Source of the DNA: Dendrocalamus latiflorus
Taxonomy: Eukaryota; Streptophyta; Magnoliopsida; Poales; Poaceae
Direction of reading: 5' to 3'
NCBI GenBank assembly: GCA_017311315.1
Contig: CM029658.1
Location: 27,018,629 to 27,082,628, forward strand
Length of the DNA: 64,000 nucleotides
Shown piece by piece: positions 35,653 to 46,411 of this stretch. The position numbers and the translations under genes were made by a program. The notes beneath the pieces were generated by a model, which worked only from the letters and a program-made list of their open reading frames with translations, was not told where the DNA came from and did no database searches. Each line of letters begins with the position of its first letter. Positions within the stretch are counted from its first letter, which is position 1.

Positions 35653-36034
35653 GCACCCAAAATTGTTTACTTTTACACCGTTTAACTGTCCTAAGAGCAT
35701 GTACAATGGTATAAACAGCGATAGTCTGTAATGCACTTTCATGTCATCTATAGACAGGACTAAAGACAACACATACAATGTGTTATCTATATAGCTGTCT
35801 ATAATATTTTCATACAATTAATGTGTTATCTATATAGTTGTCTATACAATGATATAAACAGTAAAAGTCATCTATAAGACCGTCTGTTAAATAGTAGACA
35901 ATATCTTTCTCTCTCATCCACGTCACTTAAAATTCTATATAATATACATTTACAGACAGTTAACATGTATCATTGTACATGCCCTAACAAGAGCACCCAA
36001 AATTGTTTACTTTTACACCGTTTAACTATACTAA
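35653..36034. repeat. ~42-bp direct repeat flanking a MITE
   Basis: Copies at 35653-35694 and 35993-36034 both begin gcacccaaaattgtttactt and end ctrtmctaa. The copy at 35993 continues caagagcac, exactly as expected for the site before the MITE entered the first copy. This is a tandem duplication carrying its own empty site. Confidence 0.85.
35695..35984. mobile_element. Tourist-like MITE, 290 bp
   Basis: The ends are GAGCATGTACAATGG and, inverted, GGGCATGTACAATGA, with TAA duplicated at 35692-35694 and 35985-35987. It is AT-rich with repeated 'gtgttatctatatag' words inside. The outer 14 bases resemble those of the foldback element at 14719. Confidence 0.85.
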
Positions 36035-36141
36035 CAAGAGCACATGGATCAGTTTAAAAAAAGCACATGGATCCACGCAAGAGCTTCTCTTGCAATGGCT
36101 TGTTTGTGGGGCAGGGGCGACGGGCTCACACGTCGGTCTCC

Positions 36142-36384
36142 GGCCCTGTTCTTTTTTGCTGCGGCTTGTGGCTTTTGGCTGCGACTTGTGGCTTTTAGGC
36201 TGTTTGTACGAGAGATTACATAGTAACAGAAATTCATGTGCGGTTGTTGCCGATATAAATGAAGTCAGTAAAGTATGTACTACAATTAACTAGTAGACCC
36301 TATCTTGAAAAAATACTCCGTTTAAAAGCTAGTTACTGTAGAAAAGCCGAAAAGCAGCTTTTAGAAGCTGAAAGGAACAGGGCC
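36142..36384. mobile_element. hAT-type MITE, about 240 bp
   Basis: The terminal repeats are ggccctgttcttttttgctg and, inverted, ggccctgttcctttcagctt. The flanks share CTCCG, a partial target duplication. The internal sequence matches the fragment at about 32027-32150. Confidence 0.7.
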
Positions 36385-36867
36385 TCCGAGCGCGCGTGGC
36401 GTTGATGCTGACTGTCTTTCAATTAAATATATTATTGAAATAAACAATCATTAAATCATATTAAATATTATCAGGTGATGCTGTTCCTAATTAAATTTAG
36501 TTTTAATTTATATAAAAACTGGTTACTACTTAATACTAGTATTTTAATTATTTTTATGTTTATGTATAAAGAGATTTTGGAGCTAGAGAAAATTATTTAT
36601 TGCCTAGAGTACGATGAAAGGTGTGAGACTACGGGGATGCGAAATTATGCACAACTGCTAAGAATTTTGATCTTGTCGAGGACTCTGGCCGTGGCCCAGT
36701 TTCCTAACAAAAACAATCTACTGTTGCAATTCGGTTTCATGCAGTAGGATCTATACGGTTGCATCCCCTGCATATGATCTGTATACTAGCAGCAGGTGCA
36801 TGCATGCTGGTCGTTGGTGCATGCATGCTATCTGCGCCATAGAGTCCAAGCCCAAGCCACGTCCTGC
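36385..36867. other. Intergenic DNA with an unassigned 90-codon frame
   Basis: An ATG frame at 36475-36747 (plus) has a hydrophobic start and then 'LELEKIIYCLEYDE'. It could be a gene fragment but no family is recognised. The remainder is simple sequence with repeated 'gcatgcatgctg' words near 36800. Confidence 0.3.
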
Positions 36868-36904
36868 CACTACTACAGAAAGCCTAATACTAGATGACCA
36901 ATTA

Positions 36905-37165
36905 CAAACGGTTTGACAAAACCGTCTGTGATTGACACTAACACAGACGGTTTTAATTTGGACACCGTCTGTGTTAGTGGTCGAGTATCACAGACGGTCC
37001 TTACGGATGAACCGTCTGTGATACTTTAGTATCACAGACGGTTTTTATTAAAAACCGTCTGTGATAATCTGGAATTATCACAGACGGTTTTTAATAAAAA
37101 ACCGTCTGTGTTGTATAAATGTTCACAGACAGTTTTTGACAAGAATCGTCTGTGATGTCCCTTTG
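36905..37165. repeat. Subterminal repeat array of CACTA-2 (left in window)
   Basis: About nine copies of acagacggttt / aaaccgtctgtg alternate in orientation, including a hairpin-forming run at 37030-37110. The array is homologous to the right-end array of CACTA-1. Confidence 0.85.
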
Positions 37166-37281
37166 TCTGTCATATTATGTTCATGATCAGAGGTTAATAT
37201 ATAAGTACACATTGCTTCTAATAACTTAACTTCAGAACTACTGAGACAAGAGATCACAAATTAAAGGCAAATTTATTAATT

Positions 37282-37836
37282 TCAATTAGAGGCAAATTTA
37301 TTACAAAAGTCGCACAGGTAAAGAGTTTCCCAGATTGTAATCTTTTGGGCTTCGTACGCTTCTTCTTCGACTTTGGAACTTGGAGGATCAGCCGCTGACT
37401 TCTCGAACGCCGTTAAGATTGTCCTTGTCCTCAGCACTTCCTCCTCCAGCCTGGGCAAAGAATCAGTAGCATAGCCCATAATGTCCTAGAGGATAGCATG
37501 AAAAGATTCCTCAGAATCTGTCGTTTCTGCTTGATTGGCAAGGCTATCCATCGGTCTCTCCAATGCATGTAGAGCTTCTTCCGCTTTGCGCACATTGTGG
37601 AGAAGAACCAGGGTAAGGGTTATTTCCCTTTCTTGAGCGGCAGCGAGACGCCTCCGTCGACGGCGGATGATCAGGTCGAGCTGACGGATGCAAGAAAGTC
37701 GGGGAAGGAGAGCAGGGCGTGTGCGGAGAAGCTGCTCCAGATGCAAATTGCTGGCCGCCTGTGTAAGGTTCTGGCCGAACAATTCTTGATGAACAGATGA
37801 GAGGAAGGAGATGATCACAAGAATAGTAGAAGCCAT
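37282..37836 (-). pseudogene. CACTA-2 internal ORF of unknown function, one in-frame stop
   Basis: From ATG 37836 (MASTILVIISFLSSVHQE) the frame runs 116 codons to a TAG at 37488-37486. It then continues in the same frame for about 67 codons (DIMGYATDSLPRLEEEV...) to 37282. The N-terminus is hydrophobic and signal-like. The middle has an Arg-rich run (IIRRRRRRLAAAQ) and the rest looks helical and possibly coiled-coil. A TATA-like ttaaatatg lies about 40 bp upstream of the ATG. It is not transposase. It may be a captured host gene or an element-specific protein; no family is recognised. The stop may be a recent mutation. Confidence 0.5.
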
Positions 37837-37974
37837 ATTGTACGTACGTAGAAAAGACCTGGATTAGGCGCGCATATTTAACCTTTAGCACAGATGGTTC
37901 GTATACCCAAACATAATGATATAGACGCTTCGTATAACGATCAAGAGACGTTAATTAGACGATCGAAACACGAA

Positions 37975-38140
37975 ACGTTCTGACATAAAGCTTATGACAG
38001 ACTGTTTTTTTTATAAAAAACCGTTTGTAATAAGATTTATCACAGACGGTTTTTAAACTTAGAACCGTCTGTGATATTAATATCACAGACGGTTGTACGT
38101 CTAGAACCGTCTGTAATAAGCCTCCCTATAAATACCCGCT
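37975..38140. promoter_or_regulatory. Internal divergent-promoter module of CACTA-2
   Basis: Six or so acagacgg/ccgtctgt motifs lie between two opposing TATA-like boxes. Leftward is ttaaatatg at about 37875, serving the ORF at 37836. Rightward is ctataaatacc at about 38126, directly after ccgtctgtaataagcct. The rightward half is homologous to the ORF2 promoter of CACTA-1 at 5355-5462. Regulation by a TNPA-like protein is inferred. Confidence 0.6.
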
Positions 38141-38800
38141 GGCTAGGATTTTCCCCGTATGCTGCAGTTATATTCTACATCTAAATCCCGATCTGTCTCG
38201 TCGCCGCGGCCTCCCCGAGCCCTCGCCGGCCGCCTCCCTGACGCCTTTATGTATTACTGCTGTTTGCTTTGTCCACAAAACTGTACTATATGGTATTGTT
38301 GAACTATTGTATTATATTGCTTGTGGACTGTATGGTATTGTTGAAATGTATGATATAATGGTGGATTGTTCATACTGTTGGTATTATAATGGTGAAATGT
38401 ATGGTATACTATTGTATTATATCACTTTAGGTGTTGTTACTCCAATAATGATTTTTACACAAGTGTGTTTAGCCTACATGTGGAGTAATTCAAACACTTG
38501 CCATAATTTTTTGCCACACTTTTGTGGCAGTGAACCAAACAATAGCCACAAAGTTTTTGCCACACCTTAGTTATCAACCAAACACCTTAATTATCAACCA
38601 AACACCTTAGTTAGCAAGTGACACACTTTAGTGTATCCGGTTCAATGAACCTGATACACTAGTTTGTGTCATTTGCTTCATAGAACTTTGTTTAGAGACC
38701 TTGTAGTAATAACATCATCGCTTGATCTGCTTGTTTCAGAGGGCATGGCTAGCATTACCTGAGGCTAGCCAATAAACAGGAATAGTTTTAGGGGTAGGAA
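38141..38800. other. Leader remnant and AT-rich filler of CACTA-2
   Basis: Bases 38150-38250 are GC-rich like the first exon or leader of CACTA-1 ORF2. After that the sequence is AT-rich with repeated 'tgtatggtattgttgaa' words, and 38470-38600 has three 'tatcaaccaaacacctta' repeats. No open frame of note is seen, so ORF2 has been lost. Confidence 0.5.
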
Positions 38801-38804
38801 AGAA

Positions 38805-38995
38805 TATCACAGACGGTTTTCAACTAAAAACCGTCTGTGATTTCACAGACGGTTTTAGTTAAAAACCGTCTGTGATTATCAGATATCACAGACGGTTTGA
38901 AACTGTCTGTGATAACCTTCGATTATCACTGACCCATAAATTCAGACGGTTCACAAAACCGTCTGTGATGACGTTTTTGAACCGTCTATGATGAC
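38805..38995. repeat. Subterminal repeat array of CACTA-2 (right in window)
   Basis: About eight cagacggtttt / aaccgtctgtgat motifs alternate in orientation. The string 'gataaccttcgattatcac' matches the left array of CACTA-1 (inverted, near 470-495), confirming the element's orientation. Confidence 0.85.
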
Positions 38996-39166
38996 CTTTT
39001 CTGTAGTAGCGTGCCAATCCGAACGCGCCATGCACGAATCAACGGAGGAGTTGGCCATGTGTTCGGCGATGAACTGTTGCCGTTTCGGTTTCATGTGCCA
39101 TGCGTTCAGTTTTTCGGTTAGTTTTGTTGAGGAACCGTCGCTGGCGACCAGTCCGAGTGATTCCTC

Positions 39167-39368
39167 TGTTTAGAACAAGAACGAATCAATCACAAAATCA
39201 CAGAAGAATAGATTGAACACACAGAGAGATAGAGAGAACTCCTGGTCTTTCTTTATTGCTTTCATTCATGTGTACATAATGAGGGGGGTATAGGTCCCTA
39301 TTTATAGACTACAATGAGGTGCCCACCATGGGCCCTGGGCTGCTGGCCCAGGCCCAGGTTTCTTAACA
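39167..39368 (-). repeat. 3' LTR of the copia element
   Basis: It begins TG and ends CA on the minus strand and is preceded by the polypurine tract. It contains ctataaatagg (TATA) and aataaag (possible poly-A signal). No second copy was found in the window. Confidence 0.8.
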
Positions 39369-39639
39369 CCCCCCCTTGGGCACTCATCCGACACGTTCAT
39401 GCCTCACTAAAACTCCATAAAAACCCAGTGGGAAAAATTTGGAGAAAGAGCACATGATACATGTGATGTTGCGATGCACGAATTGCCTCATTAAATACCT
39501 TGGTCGAGAAACTTCATGAAAAACTCGTCAAGGGAAAAAGAGTACAATTCACCCAATTTCATTTGGTCTTCAGCACTTTATTCCTTTGGGTACTTAATCT
39601 TCATGGTCAAGATTTAATAACGGGCTTGAGAGAATTCTC

Positions 39640-42600
39640 CCCCTGAATTCTGCACTTCTCTAAGTTTCATCATTCCAATCCCTCGCACGCACCTTTCAAA
39701 GCTAGATGCGGGGAGTGACTTAGTGAACAAGTGTACATGACTTAGTGTGCAGTACTTTAATCTTGTCCATCTTTGCAATTTATGAGCATAGAGAAACTTG
39801 GGGTTGATATGCTTACATAGTCCGTCTGCACTTGTGCAACGCAAGTTGCATTATCTTCATGGATAATTGTGGGGGTTTGCACAATGTTCATTCCACATGA
39901 CTGCTGGATATGGTGAACCGTTCATCGGAACCAAGCGCACATTCGTGCGGCTTCATACAATGCTATAATTTCTGAGTGGTTCGTCGAAGTAGCTACAAGG
40001 CTTTGCTCAGACGATTTCCAGGAAATTGCAGTTCAACCACACAGAAATACATAGCCTGTTTGTGACCTTGCGGTATGCGGGTTTAACAGGTACCCAGCAT
40101 TTGCATAGTCAGTCAAGTTCAGATCTTGATTATTTCTGTAAAACAATCCAAGGTCCTTCATTCCTTGGAGGTATCGGAAGATGTTCTTTATGTCCTACCA
40201 ATCCCTTTTGGTGGACTCTGCACTGTACCTTGCTAACAGGTTCACGGCAAATGCAATGTTCGGTCTAGTGCAGTTTGCTAAGTACATGAGTGCTCCCACT
40301 GCACTCAAGTATGGGAATTCTGGTCCCAGGACTTCCTCCCCCTCTTCCCTAGGTCGGAAATGATCTTTTTCTTGCTGTAAAGACCTCCCGATCATTGTTA
40401 CTTTTGAGGGAAATGCCTTCTCGAAGCCAAACCTTTCAAGAACATTCTGGGTGTAGGTCGACTGATGTACCAAGACTCCTTCAGGGACATGCTCAAGCTG
40501 CAGGCCTAAGCAAAACTTGGTCTTGCCCAAATCTTTCATTTCAAATTCTGACTCCAAGTAGGAGCTTGCTTCTTTTATGTCTTCGGCTGTCCCGATGATG
40601 TTCAGATCATCTACATTCACAGAGATTATACAGAATCCATTCTGGGATCGCCATACACAAGGACAATCTTCATTGTTCGTGTAGCCTTTCTTGCAGAGAA
40701 AGTCGCTCAAGCGATTATACCACATTCTTCCAGATTGTTTCAGTCCATACAGTGACTTTCTGAGTTTTACACTGTGCAGATTTCTATTTGCTCTGTCTTG
40801 GTTCGGGAGAGGTATTCCTTCAGGAACTTTCATACAAATCTCCGAATCCAAGTTACCGTAAAGGTATGCAGTCACAACATCCATCAATTTCATTTCTAAG
40901 TTCAAGTTTACTGCCATTGAGATCAAATATCTAAAGATAATTCCACTCATAATCGGGGAGTAGGTTTCTTCATAATCAACTCCAGGATGTTGAGTGAAAC
41001 CTTGGGCTACTAGCCTTGCTTTGTATCTCACTACTTCATTTCTTTCATTTCTCTTTCGAACAAATACCCACTTGTGCCCAACGGGGTGTATATGGGGAGG
41101 CGTGCGGCATACGGACCCAAACACCTCTCTTTTGTTCAGAGATAGCAATTCAGTTGCTATTGCCTTCTTCCAATCTTCCCAATCTGATCTTTTCTTACAT
41201 TCAGCGAGCGATGCAGGCTCGGGATCAAGATCGATGTTGGTGGCAATTTTCTTTGTGAAGTAGATATCGATATTAGCTGTTGTCCTATTCAGGGACTCTC
41301 CCGTGTGCACATAATTTATAGCTATTTCTTCATGAGTTGCTTCTTCTGGAGCGATTGCTTCTGCTGGAGCTTTATCTTGCGCATCGCTTCTTTCAATTGC
41401 GGTGGCAAGTCCCTTTAGTTTTTCAGCTCCGATGTGTGCGCACACATCCATGCCGATGGGGATATTCAGATCCGATATGCCCTTTTCTGAGGGTGTCATA
41501 CTTGTGCCAGGTCTCAACTGGCTCCCCTTCTCATTCTGGGGGACTTCAGTGATCGGATGTGGTAAGTCCTTCTTATCCTTCTTCACCAGGCGTCCCCGGT
41601 TACTAAGGATTCGAGGAACCGGAGTTCTCGTCCTCTTTTTTATTTTTCTGAGGCCTCTGGACGAGATTAGGGATACCTTCTTCTTTATTTGGTATTTCAA
41701 CCCTCTCCGGTGCAGTGCGTGCAGGCACATGCGACTTAGTCACGCTCTTCAAATCACTAAAGTGATCAGGCAACTGATTTGCTAATGCTTGCAAATCAAT
41801 TGTCTTCTGGACTTCTCTTGTCTTCTGGACTTCTATTGTCTTCTGGACTTCTCTAGTGCGCGGGTCATCTGCATGGATTCCCGTGGCTTGCCATGTAATT
41901 TTCCGACATTCTTCATCAAAGGGTTGATTTCCTCCCCCTAATGTTGGAAAATTTTCGGTGGTGACCCTTGCGCTAGTTGCATAGGTGAATGGATGTTGTA
42001 GGCCGAAAGTCTAAGGTTGATGAGATTCGCTGCATGTAGGACTGCATGTCCCCAACATGTAGCTGGCAAATTACAATTATGCAAGAGGGGTCGGGCAATA
42101 AATTTAATTCTTTTAATTAAAGCCTCTGCCAAATCATTCTGGGTATGAACATGCGGTACCGAATGCTCAACTGCAATTCCCATTGCCATGCAATAATCAT
42201 CAAATGCCTTCGAAGTAAATTCTTCGGCGTTGTCCATTCTGATGGACTTAATGTGATGATCAGAGAACACATTTCTGATGCGAATGATCTACGAGATCAA
42301 TTTTGCAAAGGCGTGGTTTCTTGTGGACAGCAAGTCCACATGTGACCACTTCGAAGAAGCGTCAATGAGCACCATGAAATACTTAAACGGCCCGGAGACG
42401 GGCTGAATGAGACCGCATATGTCTCCCTGGATGCGTTCCAGGAATATAGAGACTTCGTCCTTCACTTTCAGAGTGGAGGGTTTAGTAATTAGTTTCCCGG
42501 TGGCACATGCAGGGCACACAAATTAAAATCTTCATGATTCGGGAAATTCTTCACATTAATATTATGCCCATGCAAGTTATTTATTATGTTTCTCATCATC

Positions 42601-42911
42601 CTAAGACGTGGGTGGCCTAACCTGTCATGCCAGAGACAGAAGAGTTCAGAGCTTCTAAATACTGTCTTCAGAACAGTGTACGCTGCAGGCGCCTTAATGC
42701 TGGTATAACATAGCCCAGTTTCTAGTGGAGGAAGTTTTTCTAATACCCTTTTTCCATTCTCTTCGCGCTTCGTAATGAGCAGGTATTCTTTACCGTACCC
42801 TTCTTCAATCTCAACGTGGAAACCATTTGCGCGAATATTCTTAAAATTTAGGAGAGTTCTAGTCGATTCTGGGTACAATAAGGCTTCTTCAATGACCAAA
42901 GTTGTACCCAT
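39640..42911 (-). pseudogene. Copia pol: integrase, reverse transcriptase, RNase H
   Basis: The GAG-pre-integrase region is at 42911-42489 (LWHDRLGHPRLRMM). The integrase core runs 42519-41938, with catalytic Asp residues in 'VLIDASSKW' and 'SIRMDNAEEF' and the Glu in 'DLAEALIKRI'. A long open frame at 41730-40195 holds the reverse transcriptase (HKWVFVRKRN, MDVVTAYLYG, ISVNVDDLNI). RNase H ends near 39640 (LFTKSLPASSFERCVRGIG). Frameshifts near 42500, 41900 and 40190 break the polyprotein. The YVDD box reads NVDD, which may impair polymerase activity. Confidence 0.88.
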
Positions 42912-44190
42912 TGTGGCTCTTCCTGAACCAATTTTACATGCATCGCTTCTAGCGATTGTCGTAAGGCTACCAGTGCTCTTACGAATCGACTAAAAACTTA
43001 GTCTCTCCTAAGATGATATGCGTTGTGCCGCTGCTAGCTAAGCACACTTCCTTCATAGGGCGCTACACGTATTCTAATATAGGGTATTTTATTAACATGC
43101 ATGAGAAGGCAATCAACACATAGATAAAATACTACAATATCAGAACATATCATGCCATCATAAATTGAATAAATGAATGAATTCTTCAAATATCATCCAA
43201 CCATTACGAGAAAATAACAATTCTTAAGTACCATCCATGCAAATTCTAACATATTCTCCCACACAAAATAAATGACAATTAAAGTCGAAATGCATTCAGT
43301 GCACTAGACTTCTTCTGCTATTTTCTCGGGGTTGACATTCTCTTCAAGAGAAATCATGGCGTTTGCTGCTTCTAGGTCGAGAGGGAGTACTGCTGTCGTG
43401 ATGGTTTCAACCTTCACCAATGCAGGCAGTTACTCCGAACTCTCCCCCTTAGCCGATGCAAAGTGGGCTTCATGTTGCCCTTCGCCATCCCGCTTTGGCT
43501 TGATAGCTTTATTCTCACGTGGAGCATTTGATTTGCCTTTCTGGGCTGCGGCCTTACCCATTCTTCCCCCTTCTCTTCATCAAGTGCTTTCGCACCTTGT
43601 GGCTCCCAGCGTTGGCTTCACGGCCAGCGGAGCTGCCTGGTGGCTGAGTGACGTAATTCTTGCGGAGAAGTTCGTCCTGAGCCTCCGCAACCTGCATCAT
43701 ATCAATCAATTCGGCGTACTCCTTGTAGCCGTCTTGACGATAGTTGCGGGCGGATTGTACGGCATTGGGGTGAAAGGTGGACAGGGTCTTCTCAGTCTTC
43801 TGCTCATCTGTGATCTGCTTGCCACAGAGTTGGAGACTAGTACAAATCCTGTGCAAGGCAGAATTGTATTCCCCGACCGTCTTAAAATCAGCAAACCTCA
43901 GTCTGATCTACTCTCGCTCTGCTTGAGGAAGAATGGTGTACTTTAGCCTCTCAAACCGCTTCTTGAGTGCGATCTAGAGTGCTAGCGCGCTTTTCTTTGC
44001 CATGCCTGAGAAAGGGAAGTGCCTGATCATTTTCCTCAGGTGTGGGTTGAGCGTCATTCAGTCCGCCAATCCTAATAGCAGCGCAGAGCTTCCTGGCTCC
44101 AAGCACAATCTCGACATCGGATGCCTACGTCAGATAGTTTTGGCCATTCTGGGCTTGCTCCTCGAACTCCTGGTTCGTGATTCTAGTCAT
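42912..44190 (-). pseudogene. Copia gag, decayed
   Basis: The minus strand opens at about 44190 (MTRITNQEFEEQAQ). At 43856-43554 it contains a typical Gag stretch (HRICTSLQLCGKQITDEQ..., TLSTFHPNAVQSARNYR). The zinc knuckle and protease expected between 43450 and 42911 are not clear. Stops and frameshifts are present. Confidence 0.75.
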
Positions 44191-44889
44191 CTAAATGTGT
44201 ATATAAGTTCACTTCTGGTAAACATGCACGGAATAATTTACTGCGGGTAAATAAATGGTACAAAAGGTTCTCGCAATGTTTCATAATTTTCTATGCATTT
44301 TCTATAATTTTACTGCTAATTTCAGTGATTAAAAGCAATTTTCAGTAATTACAATTAACCAAAATAGTAAATAAATACAGAGAATAATAATGGCATAAAT
44401 AAATAAGCTTCAAATACTAAAAAATAATGCAAAATTTGGATTTCCGAGGCCCTTTTATGCTAAAATATCAAATTTCAGCGAATTCTGCAATTCCAGAGGG
44501 TTTATATGCAAATTTTCAGTTCAGAGAAAAACTTACACAATTTCCTGATTTACCGAGGGGTTTTCTGCAAAATTCTGGACCCACTCGTAAATTTGAGGGC
44601 TTATACATAATTTTCGAAACTACGAGGCCTTTTTTGCAAAATTCTGGACCCACTCGTAAATTTGAGGGCATATACGTAATTTTCGAAACTACGAGGCCTT
44701 TTCTGCAAAATTCTGGACTTAAATGCAAGTTTTAGGGATTTTTGGTAATTTCTACGACTTTTGGGGCCTTTTCTGAAAATGTGCCGCCCGATTCGATTCG
44801 GGCCTCCCTTCCCCTTTTTTTCCTTTTCCGATTGGCCCATCGCTTTCAGCCTTGATTCGGCCCATCCCTAAGCCGGCCCACTCGAGCGC
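44191..44889. other. AT-rich spacer with a 69-bp tandem repeat
   Basis: Bases 44563-44718 hold two full copies and one partial copy of a unit starting ttctgcaaaattctggac and containing actcgtaaatttgaggg. The rest is AT-rich with no gene. Similar leader-like repeats occur upstream of some grass retroelement genes, so this may be the 5' leader of the copia element. Confidence 0.5.
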
Positions 44890-45725
44890 CTTATCCTCCC
44901 CTTGGTAGGGTTTCCCTGCCTACTTCCTTGTGGTGTCGGCGGCGGCATCGTGCGAAGCGCAGGCGACGGGCCCGGTCAAAGCGGCGCGGGCGGCGGTCCA
45001 AGCGGGCACGCGGGAGCAGCGCCATGTGGGGCGCAATGGAGAGCCCGGGAGGCCGGCGGAGGTCGGCGGCGCATGCCCGGGAGGCGGCGACTGGATCCAG
45101 GCGCGAGCACGGCTGCTGGCCGGCGAGCCGAGGCGGGAGGCGGCGTTCGTGCCGTGCGGCGGAGATGGGGTCGGCCAGCCTCGGGGCGCAGCAAGCGGCT
45201 GCGGGCCGGCGGCCGCATATGGGCGGTGGCGGCTGCAGGCCGTCGCGTGGCGGGCCGGGCAAAGCGGAGGCGAGGAGCTCCAGCACGCGCGGGCCAGGAG
45301 GCGGCTGCAGGCCGGATGGCGGCGTGGCGCGTGCGGGTGCGGCCCAATCGGGCACGGACGGAGGCCGGGCGAGGTGGAGGGCCGGTGCGGCGACCGGGCG
45401 AGGCGGACGTGGCGGCGCCGTTCGGGGCAGCGCGAGAAGGCAGACACGGCGGCCAGGTGGGCGCAGGCGCTTGCGGGCGCCGACACCAGTGGAGGCCAGC
45501 TGCGAGCCGGCGGAGGAGCGCGGCCGACGGCGGGGTGGCACTGCTGCGCGGGAGGCCGAGCGGCGGCCGCCGCGCGTGAAGACAGTGCGGCGCTACTACG
45601 GGCGGCGCTTTGGTGAAGGTGCCGTCGGCGCCATACGGGGTGCGGTCGGCAAGCCCGGTGGTGGTTTCAGGCGGCAGTGCCGGCTGTTGGCCGGCGACGC
45701 CTCGGTCTCCATGGCCGGCTTCTAG
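44890..45725. other. GC-rich island, no supportable gene
   Basis: About 830 bp of very GC-rich DNA leaves five overlapping frames of 100-265 codons open on both strands, as expected from few stop codons. The translations are Arg/Gly/Ala- or Pro/Ala-rich with no family resemblance. It may be a captured first exon or CpG-rich promoter piece. The start (ggtagggtttccctgcc) is leader-like. Confidence 0.45.
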
Positions 45726-46411
45726 CCGGTGGCCGGCGCATGCTGGCGCAATCGGCAGTGTTTTTTTCTTTTATGCAGTAGCCATGCAAGATCCAAACAG
45801 AGGGATACAAGATTTTCTTTCGTGCAATGACTGTGCAGAAAATTAACAGGAAAGATAATGCATATTTTTGTTTCCAATCTGCGATGCAATCAACATCTAC
45901 CCTGTTGCTATTGGACGACGTGTCCGTTGCTGACACAACGCGAGCTGGTGTGCTCGCCCCACCGCTGTCTGCGGCCACCATGAGGTCGGTTACTACAACG
46001 AGCACTTGGCATCACTATATAAGCAGTACCAGGGTAATTAAGCAGCCACGAAAGCAAAAAGCTTTGCGATTAGTTACAGCCACACAGCACGAGTAGTAAC
46101 TCTTTGGATGCTCAAGCTCCTCCGCGAGGCGGATTGCTGGCTCTACAGCCGTTTGTAGGACCTGCAAGAGCCGTTTTAAATGAAGTGGTTTTTTTAACAT
46201 AAGTATCTCTTATTCGCTTAATCTCTATCATAATTAGCCAAAAGATATAACAAAAAAAAATCAAAAGCCATATCATTTTTGAACATGGCCATTCCTTGAC
46301 CTTTTCCCAGGTCGAGCATTACGAGCCTATTCTTTTTAGTTTTTCAATCAACGTTTAGCTCCAACTTTTTAGTAATTACTATTTATTAGACTAATAAATC
46401 ATACTTAAAAG
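45726..46411 (+). other. Promoter-like segment with a short unassigned gene fragment
   Basis: A TATA box (cactatataagcag) at about 46014 is followed by leader-like sequence and, at 46107-46130, by ggatgctcaagctcctccgc. That string also occurs inverted at about 49650-49671. Both copies can read M-L-K-L-L-R. It appears to be the 5' end of a small gene whose body has been lost. The family is not recognised. Confidence 0.35.

Larger units (their letters stand above)
36868..39011 (-). mobile_element. Non-autonomous CACTA element (CACTA-2), about 2.1 kb
   Basis: The ends are CACTACTACAGAAAGCC at 36868 and the inverted CGCTACTACAGAAAAGG ending at 39011. The target duplication TGC is perfect (36865-36867, 39012-39014). 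Its left end matches the right end of CACTA-1 and the reverse, so it is inverted relative to CACTA-1. It lacks transposase and carries a small minus-strand ORF and an internal motif/TATA module. Confidence 0.93.
39167..44190 (-). mobile_element. Ty1-copia retrotransposon, 5' LTR missing
   Basis: On the minus strand a 202-bp LTR (39368-39167) runs TGTTAAGAAACC...GTTCTAAACA, with a TATA box ctataaatagg and a polypurine tract aaggggggg just upstream. The coding order gag, integrase, reverse transcriptase, RNase H is normal. No matching LTR or primer-binding site was found to the right, so the element is truncated or rearranged upstream of about 44190. Confidence 0.85.

Noticed and set aside
36475..36747. 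90-codon plus-strand frame before CACTA-2
   Set aside because: The hydrophobic AT-rich start looks random and no family is recognised; it is mentioned only as unassigned.
44891..45725. Overlapping frames of up to 265 codons on both strands
   Set aside because: The DNA is so GC-rich that stops are rare in every frame; translations are low-complexity Arg/Gly/Ala or Pro/Ala.
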